Shown here one piece after another: positions 1-9,726 of a stretch of DNA of 64,000 bases. Each line of letters starts with the position of its first letter. The first letter of the stretch is position 1. The position numbers and the translations under genes were made by a program. Below the pieces are notes generated by a model. The model worked only from the letters and a program-made list of their open reading frames with translations. It ran no database searches and had not been told where the DNA came from. Origin of the DNA: Alphaproteobacteria bacterium (lineage in GTDB: Bacteria > Pseudomonadota > Alphaproteobacteria > Puniceispirillales > Puniceispirillaceae); contig JAKMFL010000021.1 in NCBI GenBank assembly GCA_022425485.1, forward strand, positions 1 to 64,000, in the 5' to 3' direction.

Positions 1-239
1 ATCACGGAGGTCCCCCAAACCTCTGCCGTTGCTAAGTCTTTGATTTTTAATTTGAGGCCAATAGTGAAAAGTAAAAGTGTCACACCAAGGTCAGCGACGG
101 CTTGCAAACTATCCGGCGCTTCGAAACCCATAAAATTATAAGCGAAGCCTGCTAACAAGAACCCTACCATGGGAGGCAGGCCCACACGGCTGAGAGCGAT
201 ACCAAAAAAGAACGCGAAGCTAATCAGTGTTATTGCCAT
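1..239 (-). CDS. Kef-type/CPA2 cation:proton antiporter, N-terminal part (runs off window start)
   Basis: Minus-strand translation from ATG at 237-239: MAITLISFAFFFGIALSRVGLPPMVGFLLAGFAYNFMGFEAPDSLQAVADLGVTLLLFTIGLKLKIKDL, typical first helices of a Kef/CPA2 antiporter. Not in the ORF track. Confidence 0.75.
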   Translation of the reverse strand, partial: MAITLISFAFFFGIALSRVGLPPMVGFLLAGFAYNFMGFEAPDSLQAVADLGVTLLLFTIGLKLKIKDLATAEVWGTSV

Positions 240-491
240 TGTTAAGCTATTCCCACTCAAAAGGTGCTTGAAAAAAGTTTCTAAGGGTTGAGTTTGTGTC
301 TAAACCCAACAAAACACAATACCGACCGCTTGCCAATGTCACAAAAACTCAGATAGGCAGCATTCCAACAGAGTTGATCAACTCGGTCCAGTGCTTTGGG
401 TGAAGGTACACTCGATTGGGAGAGGCAAATGCTCCCTGTGTTAATGGGCTGTTCATTAAATTTAGTGTTTTTATTGCGCCGCGGGATTGTG

Positions 492-1892
492 CTACTGAGA
501 CGAGAATACGGCCATCTTTGATTGCGACATTTCCTCAAGCGTATGGGAAATCCCGCCAACGCCAAGACCAGATCGCTTCCTACCAGCGAACGGCATCCAA
601 TCAACCCTAAATGCCGAATGTTCATTCACCATTATGGCTGATCCGTCGATCCGGTTAACCGCGTCCATAATCTCAGTGTAATCATTTGAGAACACCGATG
701 CTTGAAACGCGAAGGGGAGGCTGTTCGCCTGCTCTATTGCATCATTGAGGCTATTTTTGTCATATACGGAAACAACAGGCCCAAAAATCTCTTGGCTTGA
801 TACCCGACAGGTCTCCGGCGGGTTTAACAGCACAGTAGGAGCGTAACAGGAGGAAGACAGTCTCTTACCACCGCAGATAACCTCAGCACCCGCATCAACA
901 GCTTCATCAACCCACTCCTCCACTCTGTCAACTTCTCTGTTCCTAATCAAAGGCCCACACTGCGTTTCAGCATCAATAGCGTTGCCAACAATTAATTTTG
1001 ATGCGTGATAAGCAATATTTTCAGCAAGCTCTTTTGCCGAAGCGCCAAAGGAAAATACACGTTGAACTGATACGCAGACCTGGCCTGAGTGATAAAAGCC
1101 CCCCTTGACTAAGCTTGGAATGAAAAGTTCCTTTTTGGCTGAAGGACAAATAATAACTGGGGCAACGCCACCATGCTCCAGCGCAACCCTTGTTCCAGGC
1201 GCCACTAGCGAGCGCAGTTTCCACCCGACAGCTGCCGATCCAATAAAGCTGAAAAACGCAACCCTCTCATCAGTAACGAGTTTTTGCGCCACTTCCACGT
1301 TGCAGCAGATGAATTGCGCCCATTCCGGCGCTAGCCCTGCCTGATGCAGTATGTCTATAAACATTTTGCAGCTAAGGGGGGTGTCATCAGCCGGCTTGAC
1401 GATAACAGGATTTCCTGCGGCAACAGCTGGCGCAACCTGATGGACAATCAGATTTAGCGGATGATTAAAGGCCGAAATGGCAACCACAGGACCTATTGGT
1501 TCCTTGATGGTAAAGGCTATTTTGCCATCTCCGGCTGGCGTCAAGTCCATCGGTATTTCATAGCCGGCATTGTTCGCAATATCTGCAGCACAGGTTTCGA
1601 CGCCGTCAATTGCCCGATCCACCTCAACCCTTGCATCAATTAATGGCTTTCCCCCTTCCGATGCAATAAGCAGGGCAAGTTCATCGGTTCTGCCTTTCAT
1701 GAGTACGGCTGCTCTTTTCAGAATGGTGGCTCTTGTGTGTCTTGGAAGCCCCTTTCTATTGGCACTATGCGTTTTTTCAGCAATTTGTAATGCCAAATCC
1801 ACTTCGCTCTCAGAGGAAAGTCGCACCTCACCCACGGGAGAGCCGTCAAAAGGGTTAGTTACATTTAATTGGCCCATAGCGCAAAACCTCAC
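492..1892 (-). CDS. NAD(P)-dependent aldehyde dehydrogenase (start may be ATG at 1877)
   Basis: ALDH superfamily motifs (EPIGPVVAISAFNHPLNL, FSFIGSAAVGWKLRS, GQVCVSVQRVF, EIFGPVVSVY). ORF begins at a GTG overlapping the upstream stop. Confidence 0.9.
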   Translation of the reverse strand: MRFCAMGQLNVTNPFDGSPVGEVRLSSESEVDLALQIAEKTHSANRKGLPRHTRATILKRAAVLMKGRTDELALLIASEGGKPLIDARVEVDRAIDGVETCAADIANNAGYEIPMDLTPAGDGKIAFTIKEPIGPVVAISAFNHPLNLIVHQVAPAVAAGNPVIVKPADDTPLSCKMFIDILHQAGLAPEWAQFICCNVEVAQKLVTDERVAFFSFIGSAAVGWKLRSLVAPGTRVALEHGGVAPVIICPSAKKELFIPSLVKGGFYHSGQVCVSVQRVFSFGASAKELAENIAYHASKLIVGNAIDAETQCGPLIRNREVDRVEEWVDEAVDAGAEVICGGKRLSSSCYAPTVLLNPPETCRVSSQEIFGPVVSVYDKNSLNDAIEQANSLPFAFQASVFSNDYTEIMDAVNRIDGSAIMVNEHSAFRVDWMPFAGRKRSGLGVGGISHTLEEMSQSKMAVFSSQ

Positions 1893-3547
1893 ACAACCGA
1901 TTGGTGATCTCTGAGATCAGTGATCAATTCCTTTACATTTTGTGAATAATCAACAGGCAGATCTATGAGGTGGACACCACCCTGTCTATAAGCTCTGTCA
2001 ACCGTCTCGATAAACCCGGTTACACTGGTGATACAGTGTCCATGCGCGCCGTATGATTCTGCATATTTAACAAAATTTGGATTGTTATACTCCAAGCCCC
2101 AATCCTTGAATCCAGAGCCCGCTTGTTTCCAACGAATCATTCCGTAGGAGTTGTCATTAAGTATCAGAACAACCAGATTTAAATTTAGCCTAACAGCTGT
2201 TTCAATCTCCTGACTATTCATCATGAACCCGCCATCGCCACAAATTGACATCACCTTGCGGTTTGGATGAATCAGGGCGGCAAGCATCGCCGATGGCAGT
2301 CCTGCACCCATTGTGGCAAGGGCATTGTCGAGGAGAATTGTGTTTGGTTGAAATGCCAAATAATTTCTTGCAAACCAAATTTTGTAAACACCATTATCAA
2401 GGGCAATAATGTCGTGATACCCCATCAGATTACGGATTTCTGATACGATCTCCTGTGGCCGCATTGGGAATGTTGGTTCCTCAGCTATTCGAAAAATGTT
2501 CTCGTTTACATTGTCCCTGACTTTCTCAAAATCACTGAGATCTATATCAAGTTTTGACCCAAGGGCGGCGGCCAGTGCGTCAACTGATAGGGCGATATCA
2601 CCGACCACCTCTATTTGTGGAAAATAAACCTGATCCACCTGGGCTGATTTATAATTTACATGGATTACCTGTGTACCGCCATGTTCCATGAAAAACGGTG
2701 GTTTTTCCACAACATCATGACCAATATTCACTATTAAATCAGATGCCTTGATATAGTCGTGCAGGTAATCTTTGTCTGAAAGAGCAGCGGTTCCGAGGAA
2801 GTAACTGGAGCTCTCATCAACGACGCCCTTTCCCATCTGGGTATTGCAGAATGGCACCCCAATCATACCAATGAGGTCAGATATTGCACGGCGGGCTTCC
2901 TTGCGATTTGCTCCGGCACCGATCAACAGCAATGGGCGCTTTGCATTTTTGATTGTTTCAGCGGCTGTCTGAATAACGTTTGAGCCTGCGATTGCATAAT
3001 GCCGTTCCCCTGGAGGGATCAAATCCACCATGTCCGCAGTTTCCTCGGCTATGTCCTCTGGTAACTCAAGTAACACTGGGCCGGGCTTTTCCTCTTCTGC
3101 GACACGAAAGGCTTCCCTAACAAGGGAGGGGATCGTATTTGCGTTGACAATTTGTTTGGTCATTTTGCAAATCGGTGCAAACAGCTGAACAACGTCAATT
3201 ATCTGAAACTGGCCCTGTTTAGATTTTTTAATGGGTTTTTGCCCAGTGATCATAACAAGGGGAAAACCGCCAAGAAAACCATAGGCTGCAGGAGTGGTAA
3301 AATTTGTTGCACCGGGTCCTAGCGTCGCAAGACATACGCCGGCCTTACCAGTAAGCCTGCCATAGGTTGCGGCCATAAAGGCTGCCCCCTGTTCATGCCT
3401 CGTTAGGATAAGTCTAATTTTCTTGGATTTTCTCAGAGACTCCAGAAGGTCCAAATTTTCTTCTCCAGGAATTCCAAAAATATATTCTACCCCTTCATTC
3501 TCTAACGCTCGGATAAATAAATCTGACGCTTTCATCACAACCCCCAC
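1889..3547 (-). CDS. Acetolactate synthase large subunit-like ThDP-dependent enzyme
   Basis: FGIPGEENLDLLESL, RHEQGAAFMAATYGRLTGKAGVCLATLGPGATN and GDGGFMMNSQEIETAVRLNLNLVVLILNDNSYGMI (ThDP-binding motif). Confidence 0.9.
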   Translation of the reverse strand: MGVVMKASDLFIRALENEGVEYIFGIPGEENLDLLESLRKSKKIRLILTRHEQGAAFMAATYGRLTGKAGVCLATLGPGATNFTTPAAYGFLGGFPLVMITGQKPIKKSKQGQFQIIDVVQLFAPICKMTKQIVNANTIPSLVREAFRVAEEEKPGPVLLELPEDIAEETADMVDLIPPGERHYAIAGSNVIQTAAETIKNAKRPLLLIGAGANRKEARRAISDLIGMIGVPFCNTQMGKGVVDESSSYFLGTAALSDKDYLHDYIKASDLIVNIGHDVVEKPPFFMEHGGTQVIHVNYKSAQVDQVYFPQIEVVGDIALSVDALAAALGSKLDIDLSDFEKVRDNVNENIFRIAEEPTFPMRPQEIVSEIRNLMGYHDIIALDNGVYKIWFARNYLAFQPNTILLDNALATMGAGLPSAMLAALIHPNRKVMSICGDGGFMMNSQEIETAVRLNLNLVVLILNDNSYGMIRWKQAGSGFKDWGLEYNNPNFVKYAESYGAHGHCITSVTGFIETVDRAYRQGGVHLIDLPVDYSQNVKELITDLRDHQSVV

Positions 3548-3603
3548 AATGTCGCTTTGGAGTATACCCTAGAACAAACGCCAGACGTTTCATATTTAAA
3601 AGT

Positions 3604-3954
3604 CTAACCTGACCGGCCTCGACAAGTCTTACAATGCTCAAAATGTCTCTGAGTAAGATTAATGAGTTTGTTATCTGCAATTGGATGTTTGGAATAAAGG
3701 TTCAGTTTGTATGTTTCTATCTCTGAACCCTTCAAATGTGACGACACTTCTTTGGCATAAGTCTGTAGAAGTTCTCTTAAAGTTGTATCACCAACATCCA
3801 CCAAAGTAAGGGATGTATTCTTGAGTTGATGTTCTGTTTGTTGAACCCAGCAAACAGCATCCGATTTTGTCTTGAATGATTTGGTAAAACTTCTCCATCC
3901 AGCAATCCTCACTTGAGCATTCCAAGACTTACCTCTTTTACGCACACAACCCAT
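3604..3954 (-). pseudogene. Truncated tyrosine-recombinase (integrase) remnant, N-terminal/core-binding part only
   Basis: MGCVRKRGKSWNAQVRIAGWRSFTKSFKTKSDAVCWVQQTEHQLK... is integrase-N-like; ends after 116 aa with no catalytic R-H-R-Y domain; lies at the 3' side of a tRNA gene. Confidence 0.7.
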
Positions 3955-3969
3955 TGATTTAACCTTTTA

Positions 3970-3991
3970 CTGTGTCAAATCTGTGTCAAAA
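3970..3991. repeat. Two 11-bp direct repeats (CTGTGTCAAAT / CTGTGTCAAAA)
   Basis: Seen directly, between the integrase start and the tRNA-Arg 3' end; possible integrase arm sites. Confidence 0.5.
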
Positions 3992-4056
3992 CTGAAGTTC
4001 TCTGAAAACAGACTGAAACCCTAATCTGGTAACTATCTGAATATATTGGGAGGAAA

Positions 4057-4133
4057 TGGCGCGCTCGGGAAGATTCGAACTCCCGACCCCTAGATTCGTA
4101 GTCTAGTGCTCTATCCAGCTGAGCTACGAGCGC
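4057..4133 (-). tRNA. tRNA-Arg (anticodon ACG), CCA encoded
   Basis: Minus strand GCGCTCG-TA-GCTC-AGCTGGATA-GAGC-A-CTAGA-CTACGAA-TCTAG-GGGTC-GGGAG-TTCGAAT-CTTCC-CGAGCGC-G-CCA folds as a cloverleaf. Confidence 0.97.
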
Positions 4134-4417
4134 TTACTTGCTACCTTGCTAATATAATGCAAAGCTTGAGTGAAGCGGACAATAATCCACCCACCTGTCA
4201 ATGTCTAGCCCATTTATCGGGGATGCGTATTTTCGCCGAAAGTGATTCTGCTGGCGTAAACTCCGCGCCTAACCGCTTTGTGGGGGTGCTTGTAGATGGG
4301 AAAGGTTGGACAGCTGGACAAGTTTCGCTATAACAGGTCGCATCAAAGCTGCGCGAAATAGTGGGCTAATCCCGCGCATAATAGAGCTGAGCTATTCAAT
4401 GTAGAGGGGGGTTAATT

Positions 4418-4897
4418 ATGGCCTATGATGAGAATAAAAATTTTCCGGTATCGTGGGAAGAATTACACCGCAACTCCAAAGCGCTGGCATGGCGACTTTT
4501 GGAATTAGGCCCTTTTACAGGCATTGTTGCGGTTACCAGAGGCGGGCTGGTGCCGGCAGCCATTGTCGCAAGAGAGCTGGAAATTCGCCATATTGAAACA
4601 GCGTGTCTTGCTTCTTATCACGCACAAGATCGCGGTGAAGTCGAAATTATCAAAGCCCCTGATAATGCTGGTGATGGCACTGGCTGGCTGATTATTGATG
4701 ATCTTGTTGATACTGGCGAAACTGGAAAAATGCTGCGCCAAATCATGCCAAAAGGTCATTTTGCAACTGTCTATGCCAAGCCTAGAGGCCGGCCTGTGGT
4801 GGACACTTTTATTACTGAGGTATCACAAGATACGTGGATTTTCTTTCCATGGGACCTAGAGCCACGCCCATCAGTGCCCATTGCTGAAACGCGCTAA
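4418..4897 (+). CDS. gpt: Xanthine(-guanine) phosphoribosyltransferase
   Basis: PRPP motif [17 protein letters not shown] and [27 protein letters not shown]. Confidence 0.93.
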   Translation: MAYDENKNFPVSWEELHRNSKALAWRLLELGPFTGIVAVTRGGLVPAAIVARELEIRHIETACLASYHAQDRGEVEIIKAPDNAGDGTGWLIIDDLVDTGETGKMLRQIMPKGHFATVYAKPRGRPVVDTFITEVSQDTWIFFPWDLEPRPSVPIAETR

Positions 4898-4961
4898 TTT
4901 GGAATTTAATTAGTCTGGAATTTAACTATTCTGGAATAGATCTATTCTGGCATAGGTCTAT
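4898..4961. repeat. 16-bp tandem array, 4 degenerate copies
   Basis: TTTGGAATTTAATTAG / TCTGGAATTTAACTAT / TCTGGAATAGATCTAT / TCTGGCATAGGTCTAT, no gaps. Confidence 0.9.
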
Positions 4962-5959
4962 TAGGGCTCTAATATCGTTGCTGGTAGTTGCAAGCGAAAC
5001 GCGCAGCCCTCATTGGAACTTCGCGCTAGGTTAAGCCTGCCTTCTAGTGCAAGCGCAAGGTCTAGACAAATAGCTAGCCCCAGCCCGATATGCGAGGAAC
5101 GACCAGAGGTAAAGGCAGAGAAAATACGGTCTTTTATCTTGTCATCAATTCCGGGCCCATTATCAGAAATATCGATGACAGCTAGATGGCCAGCTTGCCA
5201 GATATCGATCGCGATATTTTTTGCCCCTGCATCTTGCGCATTGCAAAACAAATTCAAAAAAATCCGGTACAGCATTAGGCGATCCGTGACCAACATTTCT
5301 GGCCCTGAATAATCTAATTTAATATCTGTAGTCGCCGCTAGCTCTTCCATCAGCGCTGGCATATGTAAATTTTCTGGAGATGGCGGTGGTAACTCAGAGA
5401 GATAATCCAGCATGTTCTGGCATAATTTAGTAGCTTGCTCAGTCGCCCTAATCACCACTGGGGCGACTTGGGCAACTTTGGGATCCTCGCTGCTTTCCAG
5501 CTGGTCGGTTACCAGTAGGATAGAAGAAAGCATATTTCGTAAATCATGATTTATTTTGGCAACAGCTTCGCCTGCATCTGCCAGCCTTTGGCGCTGGCGA
5601 ATCGATTGCCTGACTTTGCTATGTAGAACGCGCAGGCGGCTTTGTGCTTCCACAAGGGCAATCGGCGCGTTTAGTTCGGGCGGCGGGGCTAATATCTGGT
5701 CTGGATTTTCAGCAATAATTGTGATCTCTTCTTCCAGAGCTTTTAACGGCTTTAACCAGAATTTCGAATATATCAAAGATGCCATAGCGCTAAGCAGTAA
5801 AACGCTGACCAGAATCAATATTATCGTTTTCCCGCTGCTCAATAGCTGCAGGGAGATATGACTATTGGCATGTAGCTTAAAGCTAATGAATAACAGCGTT
5901 GTTATGAGCAGGGCTGTAACAAGGGCTGTGCGCGTGAAAATTTGAAGTTGCGTTTTCAT
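4961..5959 (-). CDS. Membrane-bound sensor histidine kinase (ORF extends to 6058; ATG at 5957-5959 likely)
   Basis: Two TM segments, H-box KINHDLRNMLSSIL, N-box NLFCNAQDAGA, G-boxes DNGPGI and GLGLAI. Confidence 0.85.
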   Translation of the reverse strand: MKTQLQIFTRTALVTALLITTLLFISFKLHANSHISLQLLSSGKTIILILVSVLLLSAMASLIYSKFWLKPLKALEEEITIIAENPDQILAPPPELNAPIALVEAQSRLRVLHSKVRQSIRQRQRLADAGEAVAKINHDLRNMLSSILLVTDQLESSEDPKVAQVAPVVIRATEQATKLCQNMLDYLSELPPPSPENLHMPALMEELAATTDIKLDYSGPEMLVTDRLMLYRIFLNLFCNAQDAGAKNIAIDIWQAGHLAVIDISDNGPGIDDKIKDRIFSAFTSGRSSHIGLGLAICLDLALALEGRLNLARSSNEGCAFRLQLPATILEP

Positions 5960-6132
5960 GTCACTTTCTTGAATAAAACGTGGATAAAAATGGGCAAAAC
6001 CATATGCAAAAACTATAGAAGAGAAGCAGATGGGTGCCTTCAATAAAGACGATATCACAGCCTATCTTAAAGCAATTTAGAATTGCACAAAACCACACTC
6101 AATTTGTGTTTGGTTTTCAAAAGCGAAAAAGA

Positions 6133-6161
6133 TTGACAATTCCAGCCTTTATGCCTAATAA
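6133..6161 (+). promoter_or_regulatory. Sigma70-type promoter upstream of rpmH
   Basis: TTGACA-N17-TAATAA. Confidence 0.7.
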
Positions 6162-6211
6162 CACAAGCTCATTAAGAGAAGAATTTATCTGATAGAAGAA
6201 AGGGCGCGGTC

Positions 6212-6346
6212 ATGAAACGCACCTATCAGCCTAGTGTTTTGGTTCGTAAGCGCCGTCACGGCTTTAGATCAAGAATGGCAACCGTTGGCGGTCGCCGCGT
6301 GATTCAGGCCAGACGTGCAAAAGGTCGTGCAAAGCTCTCAGCCTAA
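6212..6346 (+). CDS. rpmH: 50S ribosomal protein L34
   Basis: [44 protein letters not shown]; 44 aa, below the ORF-track cutoff. Confidence 0.98.
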   Translation: MKRTYQPSVLVRKRRHGFRSRMATVGGRRVIQARRAKGRAKLSA

Positions 6347-6396
6347 TAAGCTTTGAGGCCATCGACACGGCAAAAAACGGCGAGTTCAGTCAGGAT

Positions 6397-6813
6397 TTGA
6401 TGGCGAAAGCCCATAAAAAATCATTACAAAATTCGCTTCGTTTAAAAAAACGGAGTGATTTTTTGCGTCTGCAACATAAAGGCGTCCGCCAAGTAATGGC
6501 GCATTTTATTCTGCAAGCAGGCAAAGCCCCAGACCCCATTTCTAGGTCACGCTTTGGATTCACAGCCTCTAAAAAAATTGGTAACGCCGTTTGCCGAAAT
6601 CGTGCAAAACGTCGCCTACGCGCCCTCAGCCATGCTCTGGACGCGCCAGCTTTGCGTGCGTGCACGGATTATGTGCTGATTGCCCGGCAATCGGTTCTAG
6701 GGGCTGAATTTGCTAGCCTAGCAGCCGATTTGCAAAAAGCGATGCAGGCAGTGCATAAAAAATTGGACAATCCATTGCCGCCTAAAAAACACGGGCATAA
6801 GCAGCAGAACTAG
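6397..6813 (+). CDS. rnpA: Ribonuclease P protein component
   Basis: [24 protein letters not shown] motif; position after rpmH. Confidence 0.96.
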   Translation: MMAKAHKKSLQNSLRLKKRSDFLRLQHKGVRQVMAHFILQAGKAPDPISRSRFGFTASKKIGNAVCRNRAKRRLRALSHALDAPALRACTDYVLIARQSVLGAEFASLAADLQKAMQAVHKKLDNPLPPKKHGHKQQN

Positions 6814-6821
6814 GTTTTAAA

Positions 6822-7085
6822 ATGGCAGCAGATAAAAACAGCCGCAAACCCCCGCGCCGCTTGGCCCATAGGCTGGCTATCGGTGTTTTGTTGTTACCGA
6901 TTTACTTCTATAGATACTTCATCTCTCCGCTATTGGGGGTCAATTGCCGCTTTTCGCCCTCCTGTTCGGACTATGCAAAGGACGCGATAATCAAGCACGG
7001 GGCATTGCGTGGCGGCTTGTTAACCGTTAAACGTATTTTGAAATGTCATCCGTGGGGGGGGTCTGGTTATGATCCAGTGCCCTAA
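6822..7085 (+). CDS. yidD: Membrane protein insertion efficiency factor YidD
   Basis: [36 protein letters not shown]...[14 protein letters not shown]. Confidence 0.97.
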   Translation: MAADKNSRKPPRRLAHRLAIGVLLLPIYFYRYFISPLLGVNCRFSPSCSDYAKDAIIKHGALRGGLLTVKRILKCHPWGGSGYDPVP

Positions 7086-7165
7086 GCCGCTAGGGGTGGC
7101 CAACAAAATTTACTGTTGGACGCTTTGTTCCAAAGGGATTTAGTTTAAGGAAGAAGTATAAGATC

Positions 7166-8914
7166 ATGACGCCTGAAACAAAAAATATGATCGCTGCCAT
7201 GTCGCTATCTCTGGCGATTTTGATAGGCTGGCAGATTTATTTCGTCGAACCTGAATTAGAGGCCGAAAAGGCAGCTTTTGAAGCGCAGCAACAGGCGCAG
7301 CAAGATGGGAGCATCCCCCAACCGAAAGCGGGTTCTAGCAGCGGGACTGTTAGTGCTTCCAGCGCTAACCAGTCACTAGCAGCTGTCAGGGATACAGGCA
7401 CACGCCTTGATATTATCGCCCCCCTTGTTACCGGCTCGATTTCGACCCTTGGTGCGCGCATAGATGACCTTATTCTAACAACCTATTATCAAACCCAAGA
7501 GCCTGATTCAGAGCCCATTAGACTATTTACACGGTTTGATTCTCAGCAGCCTTATTTTGCAGAATTTGGCTGGGTAAATGCGGCTGGCCAAACGCTTTCT
7601 CTGCCTAACTCTCAAACCGTTTGGCAGGCTCAAAATGCCAGCCTGACACCTGAAAGCCCACTAGTGCTTCGCCATGATAATGGTGAGGGGTTGGTGTTTG
7701 AGCGCCGGATTGAAATTAATGACGACTATCTTATGACGATTACGCAGTCGGTTACCTCTAATCTGGACATAGAGGCTAGTCTGAACCCTTATGGTCTTAT
7801 TCGGCGCAAAGGCACGCCTGCTACTGCGGGGCTGTATATTTTGCATGAAGGCCCGCTTGGCGTGTTTGATGAAACGCTGAACGAACAGAATTATGATGAT
7901 TTACAGGATGCTGGCACAGACGGGATTGTTATCGACACCGAAGATAAAGGGGGCTGGATAGGGATCACGGATAAATATTGGCTGGCGGCTCTGATGCCAT
8001 CGCAAGACCAGCATGTTTCCTATTCGATGCGTGCGCTTGGTGCAACGCGCGATACCTATCAGACAGATTTGCTTGGGGATACTCAAATTTTGCGCCCGGG
8101 CCAGACGATTAGCTGGCAGACGAATATGTTTGCAGGGGCAAAACAGGTCACGCTTCTAGATAAATATAGCCAAGATCTAAAAATTGCGAATTTCGATTTA
8201 GCGATTGATTTTGGCTGGTTTTATTTTCTAACCAAGCCGTTTTTCTATGCGGTAAATTGGCTGAATAGCTTGCTGGGTAATTTTGGTTTGGCCATTATTG
8301 CCTTTACCATTCTGGTACGTTTGGTGCTGTTTCCTTTGGCGAATAAATCCTATAAATCAATGGCCAGAATGCGCGACCTTGCGCCCAAAGTGAAAAAGAT
8401 GCGCGAAGATATTGGTGACGATAAAACCCGTCTAAACCAAGAAATGATGACGTTATACAAGCGCGAAAAGGTTAATCCAGCGGCTGGCTGTTTGCCAATT
8501 TTACTGCAAATTCCAGTGTTTTTTGCGCTCTATAAGGTGTTGTATGTTTCTATCGAAATGCGGCATGCCCCTTTTTATGGATGGATACAAGATTTATCGG
8601 CGATTGACCCAACCTCTATTTTCAATTTGTTTGGCTTGCTGCCTTATTCTGTTGATTTCATGCCGCAATTTTTGTCAATAGGTATCTGGCCTATATTGAT
8701 GGGGATTAGTATGGCTGTGCAGATGCGCTTGAACCCGCCGCCACCAGATCCTATTCAGGCAAAGATATTCCAATGGATGCCTGTATTTTTCACCTTCTTG
8801 CTAGCAGGCTTCCCAGCTGGATTGGTGATTTACTGGACATGGAACAATACCCTGTCGATTGCGCAGCAATGGTGGATTACCAAAACCATCAAGAAGCAAA
8901 GCCAGCAGAGCTAA
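7166..8914 (+). CDS. yidC: Membrane protein insertase YidC
   Basis: C-terminal 60KD_IMP domain (FNLAIDFGWFYFLTKPFF-like, NPAAGCLPILLQIPVFFALYKVL); gene order. Confidence 0.97.
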   Translation: MTPETKNMIAAMSLSLAILIGWQIYFVEPELEAEKAAFEAQQQAQQDGSIPQPKAGSSSGTVSASSANQSLAAVRDTGTRLDIIAPLVTGSISTLGARIDDLILTTYYQTQEPDSEPIRLFTRFDSQQPYFAEFGWVNAAGQTLSLPNSQTVWQAQNASLTPESPLVLRHDNGEGLVFERRIEINDDYLMTITQSVTSNLDIEASLNPYGLIRRKGTPATAGLYILHEGPLGVFDETLNEQNYDDLQDAGTDGIVIDTEDKGGWIGITDKYWLAALMPSQDQHVSYSMRALGATRDTYQTDLLGDTQILRPGQTISWQTNMFAGAKQVTLLDKYSQDLKIANFDLAIDFGWFYFLTKPFFYAVNWLNSLLGNFGLAIIAFTILVRLVLFPLANKSYKSMARMRDLAPKVKKMREDIGDDKTRLNQEMMTLYKREKVNPAAGCLPILLQIPVFFALYKVLYVSIEMRHAPFYGWIQDLSAIDPTSIFNLFGLLPYSVDFMPQFLSIGIWPILMGISMAVQMRLNPPPPDPIQAKIFQWMPVFFTFLLAGFPAGLVIYWTWNNTLSIAQQWWITKTIKKQSQQS

Positions 8915-8918
8915 CGAT

Positions 8919-9593
8919 ATGGAAGAGGCAGCACCGGAAACCAGCGCAAGCGATTTAGGGCTTGATGATTTCAGCCCTGAAGAGCTTGAAAGCGGGCGGT
9001 TATTATTTGCTGGTGAATGCCATTTTATAGCCGCTTCTAATTCGCTAGATAACCTGCCGCCGCTTGACCTGCCTGAAGTCGCCTTTGCGGGTCGGTCTAA
9101 TGTAGGCAAATCTTCGCTGGTGAACGCGTTGACAGGGCGGCGTACACTCGCCAGATCTTCGCAGACGCCGGGGCGCACCCGTCAGCTTATTTTCTTTGCG
9201 CTTGCCCAACGCCTGCAGCTTGTAGATTTGCCGGGCTATGGTTACGCAAAAGCGCCCAAAACCGATATCAAGGCTTGGACTACCCTCACCCGGCAATTTT
9301 TAAGTGGGCGCCAGAGTCTGCAACGTATGTTTTTGCTTATAGATGCGCGGCGCGGGGTTAGTCCAGCTGATGAAGATATGATGAAGCTGATGGATGATGC
9401 GGCTGTGCCATGGGCAGCTATTCTTACAAAGATGGATAAGGTAAAGATGTCTGAGCAAAAAGCCGTGATCGCAAAAACAACTGAAAAAGTCAGTCGGCAT
9501 GTTGCTGCCTATCCTCATGTGTGGGTCACATCATCTGAAACCAAGCTTGGGATTGAAGCGCTTCGGGCGCATCTTGCCAGCTATAGCCTTTAG
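8919..9593 (+). CDS. engB: Ribosome biogenesis GTPase EngB/YsxC (ORF track starts at 8859; ATG 8919 likely)
   Basis: GRSNVGKSSLVNALTG, SQTPGRTRQLIFF, DLPGYGYAKA. Confidence 0.95.
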   Translation: MEEAAPETSASDLGLDDFSPEELESGRLLFAGECHFIAASNSLDNLPPLDLPEVAFAGRSNVGKSSLVNALTGRRTLARSSQTPGRTRQLIFFALAQRLQLVDLPGYGYAKAPKTDIKAWTTLTRQFLSGRQSLQRMFLLIDARRGVSPADEDMMKLMDDAAVPWAAILTKMDKVKMSEQKAVIAKTTEKVSRHVAAYPHVWVTSSETKLGIEALRAHLASYSL

Positions 9594-9726
9594 CCCAATC
9601 GAAAAGCGGTTCTGGCGTTTATCTGACAGCTTTATTATAGTGTGGCGATAAGCAGATGGCAGCGTAGCTGATAGCCACGCCTATCAAAAAAATAGTGAAC
9701 CTATTTAGTAATGCATAGAACGAGAC

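Noticed and set aside
281-625. 114-aa minus ORF overlapping the ALDH 3' end
   Set aside because: Overlaps the ALDH reading frame and shows no domain.
3495-3680. 61-aa ORF between the integrase remnant and the ALS-like gene
   Set aside because: Frame bridging a decayed region; overlaps the ALS start and has no family features.
1-4056. Intact prophage
   Set aside because: Only an integrase fragment is present; no structural, replication or lysis genes in view.
4106-4333. 75-aa plus ORF over the tRNA-Arg upstream region
   Set aside because: Starts inside the tRNA gene on the opposite strand and has no domain or convincing start.
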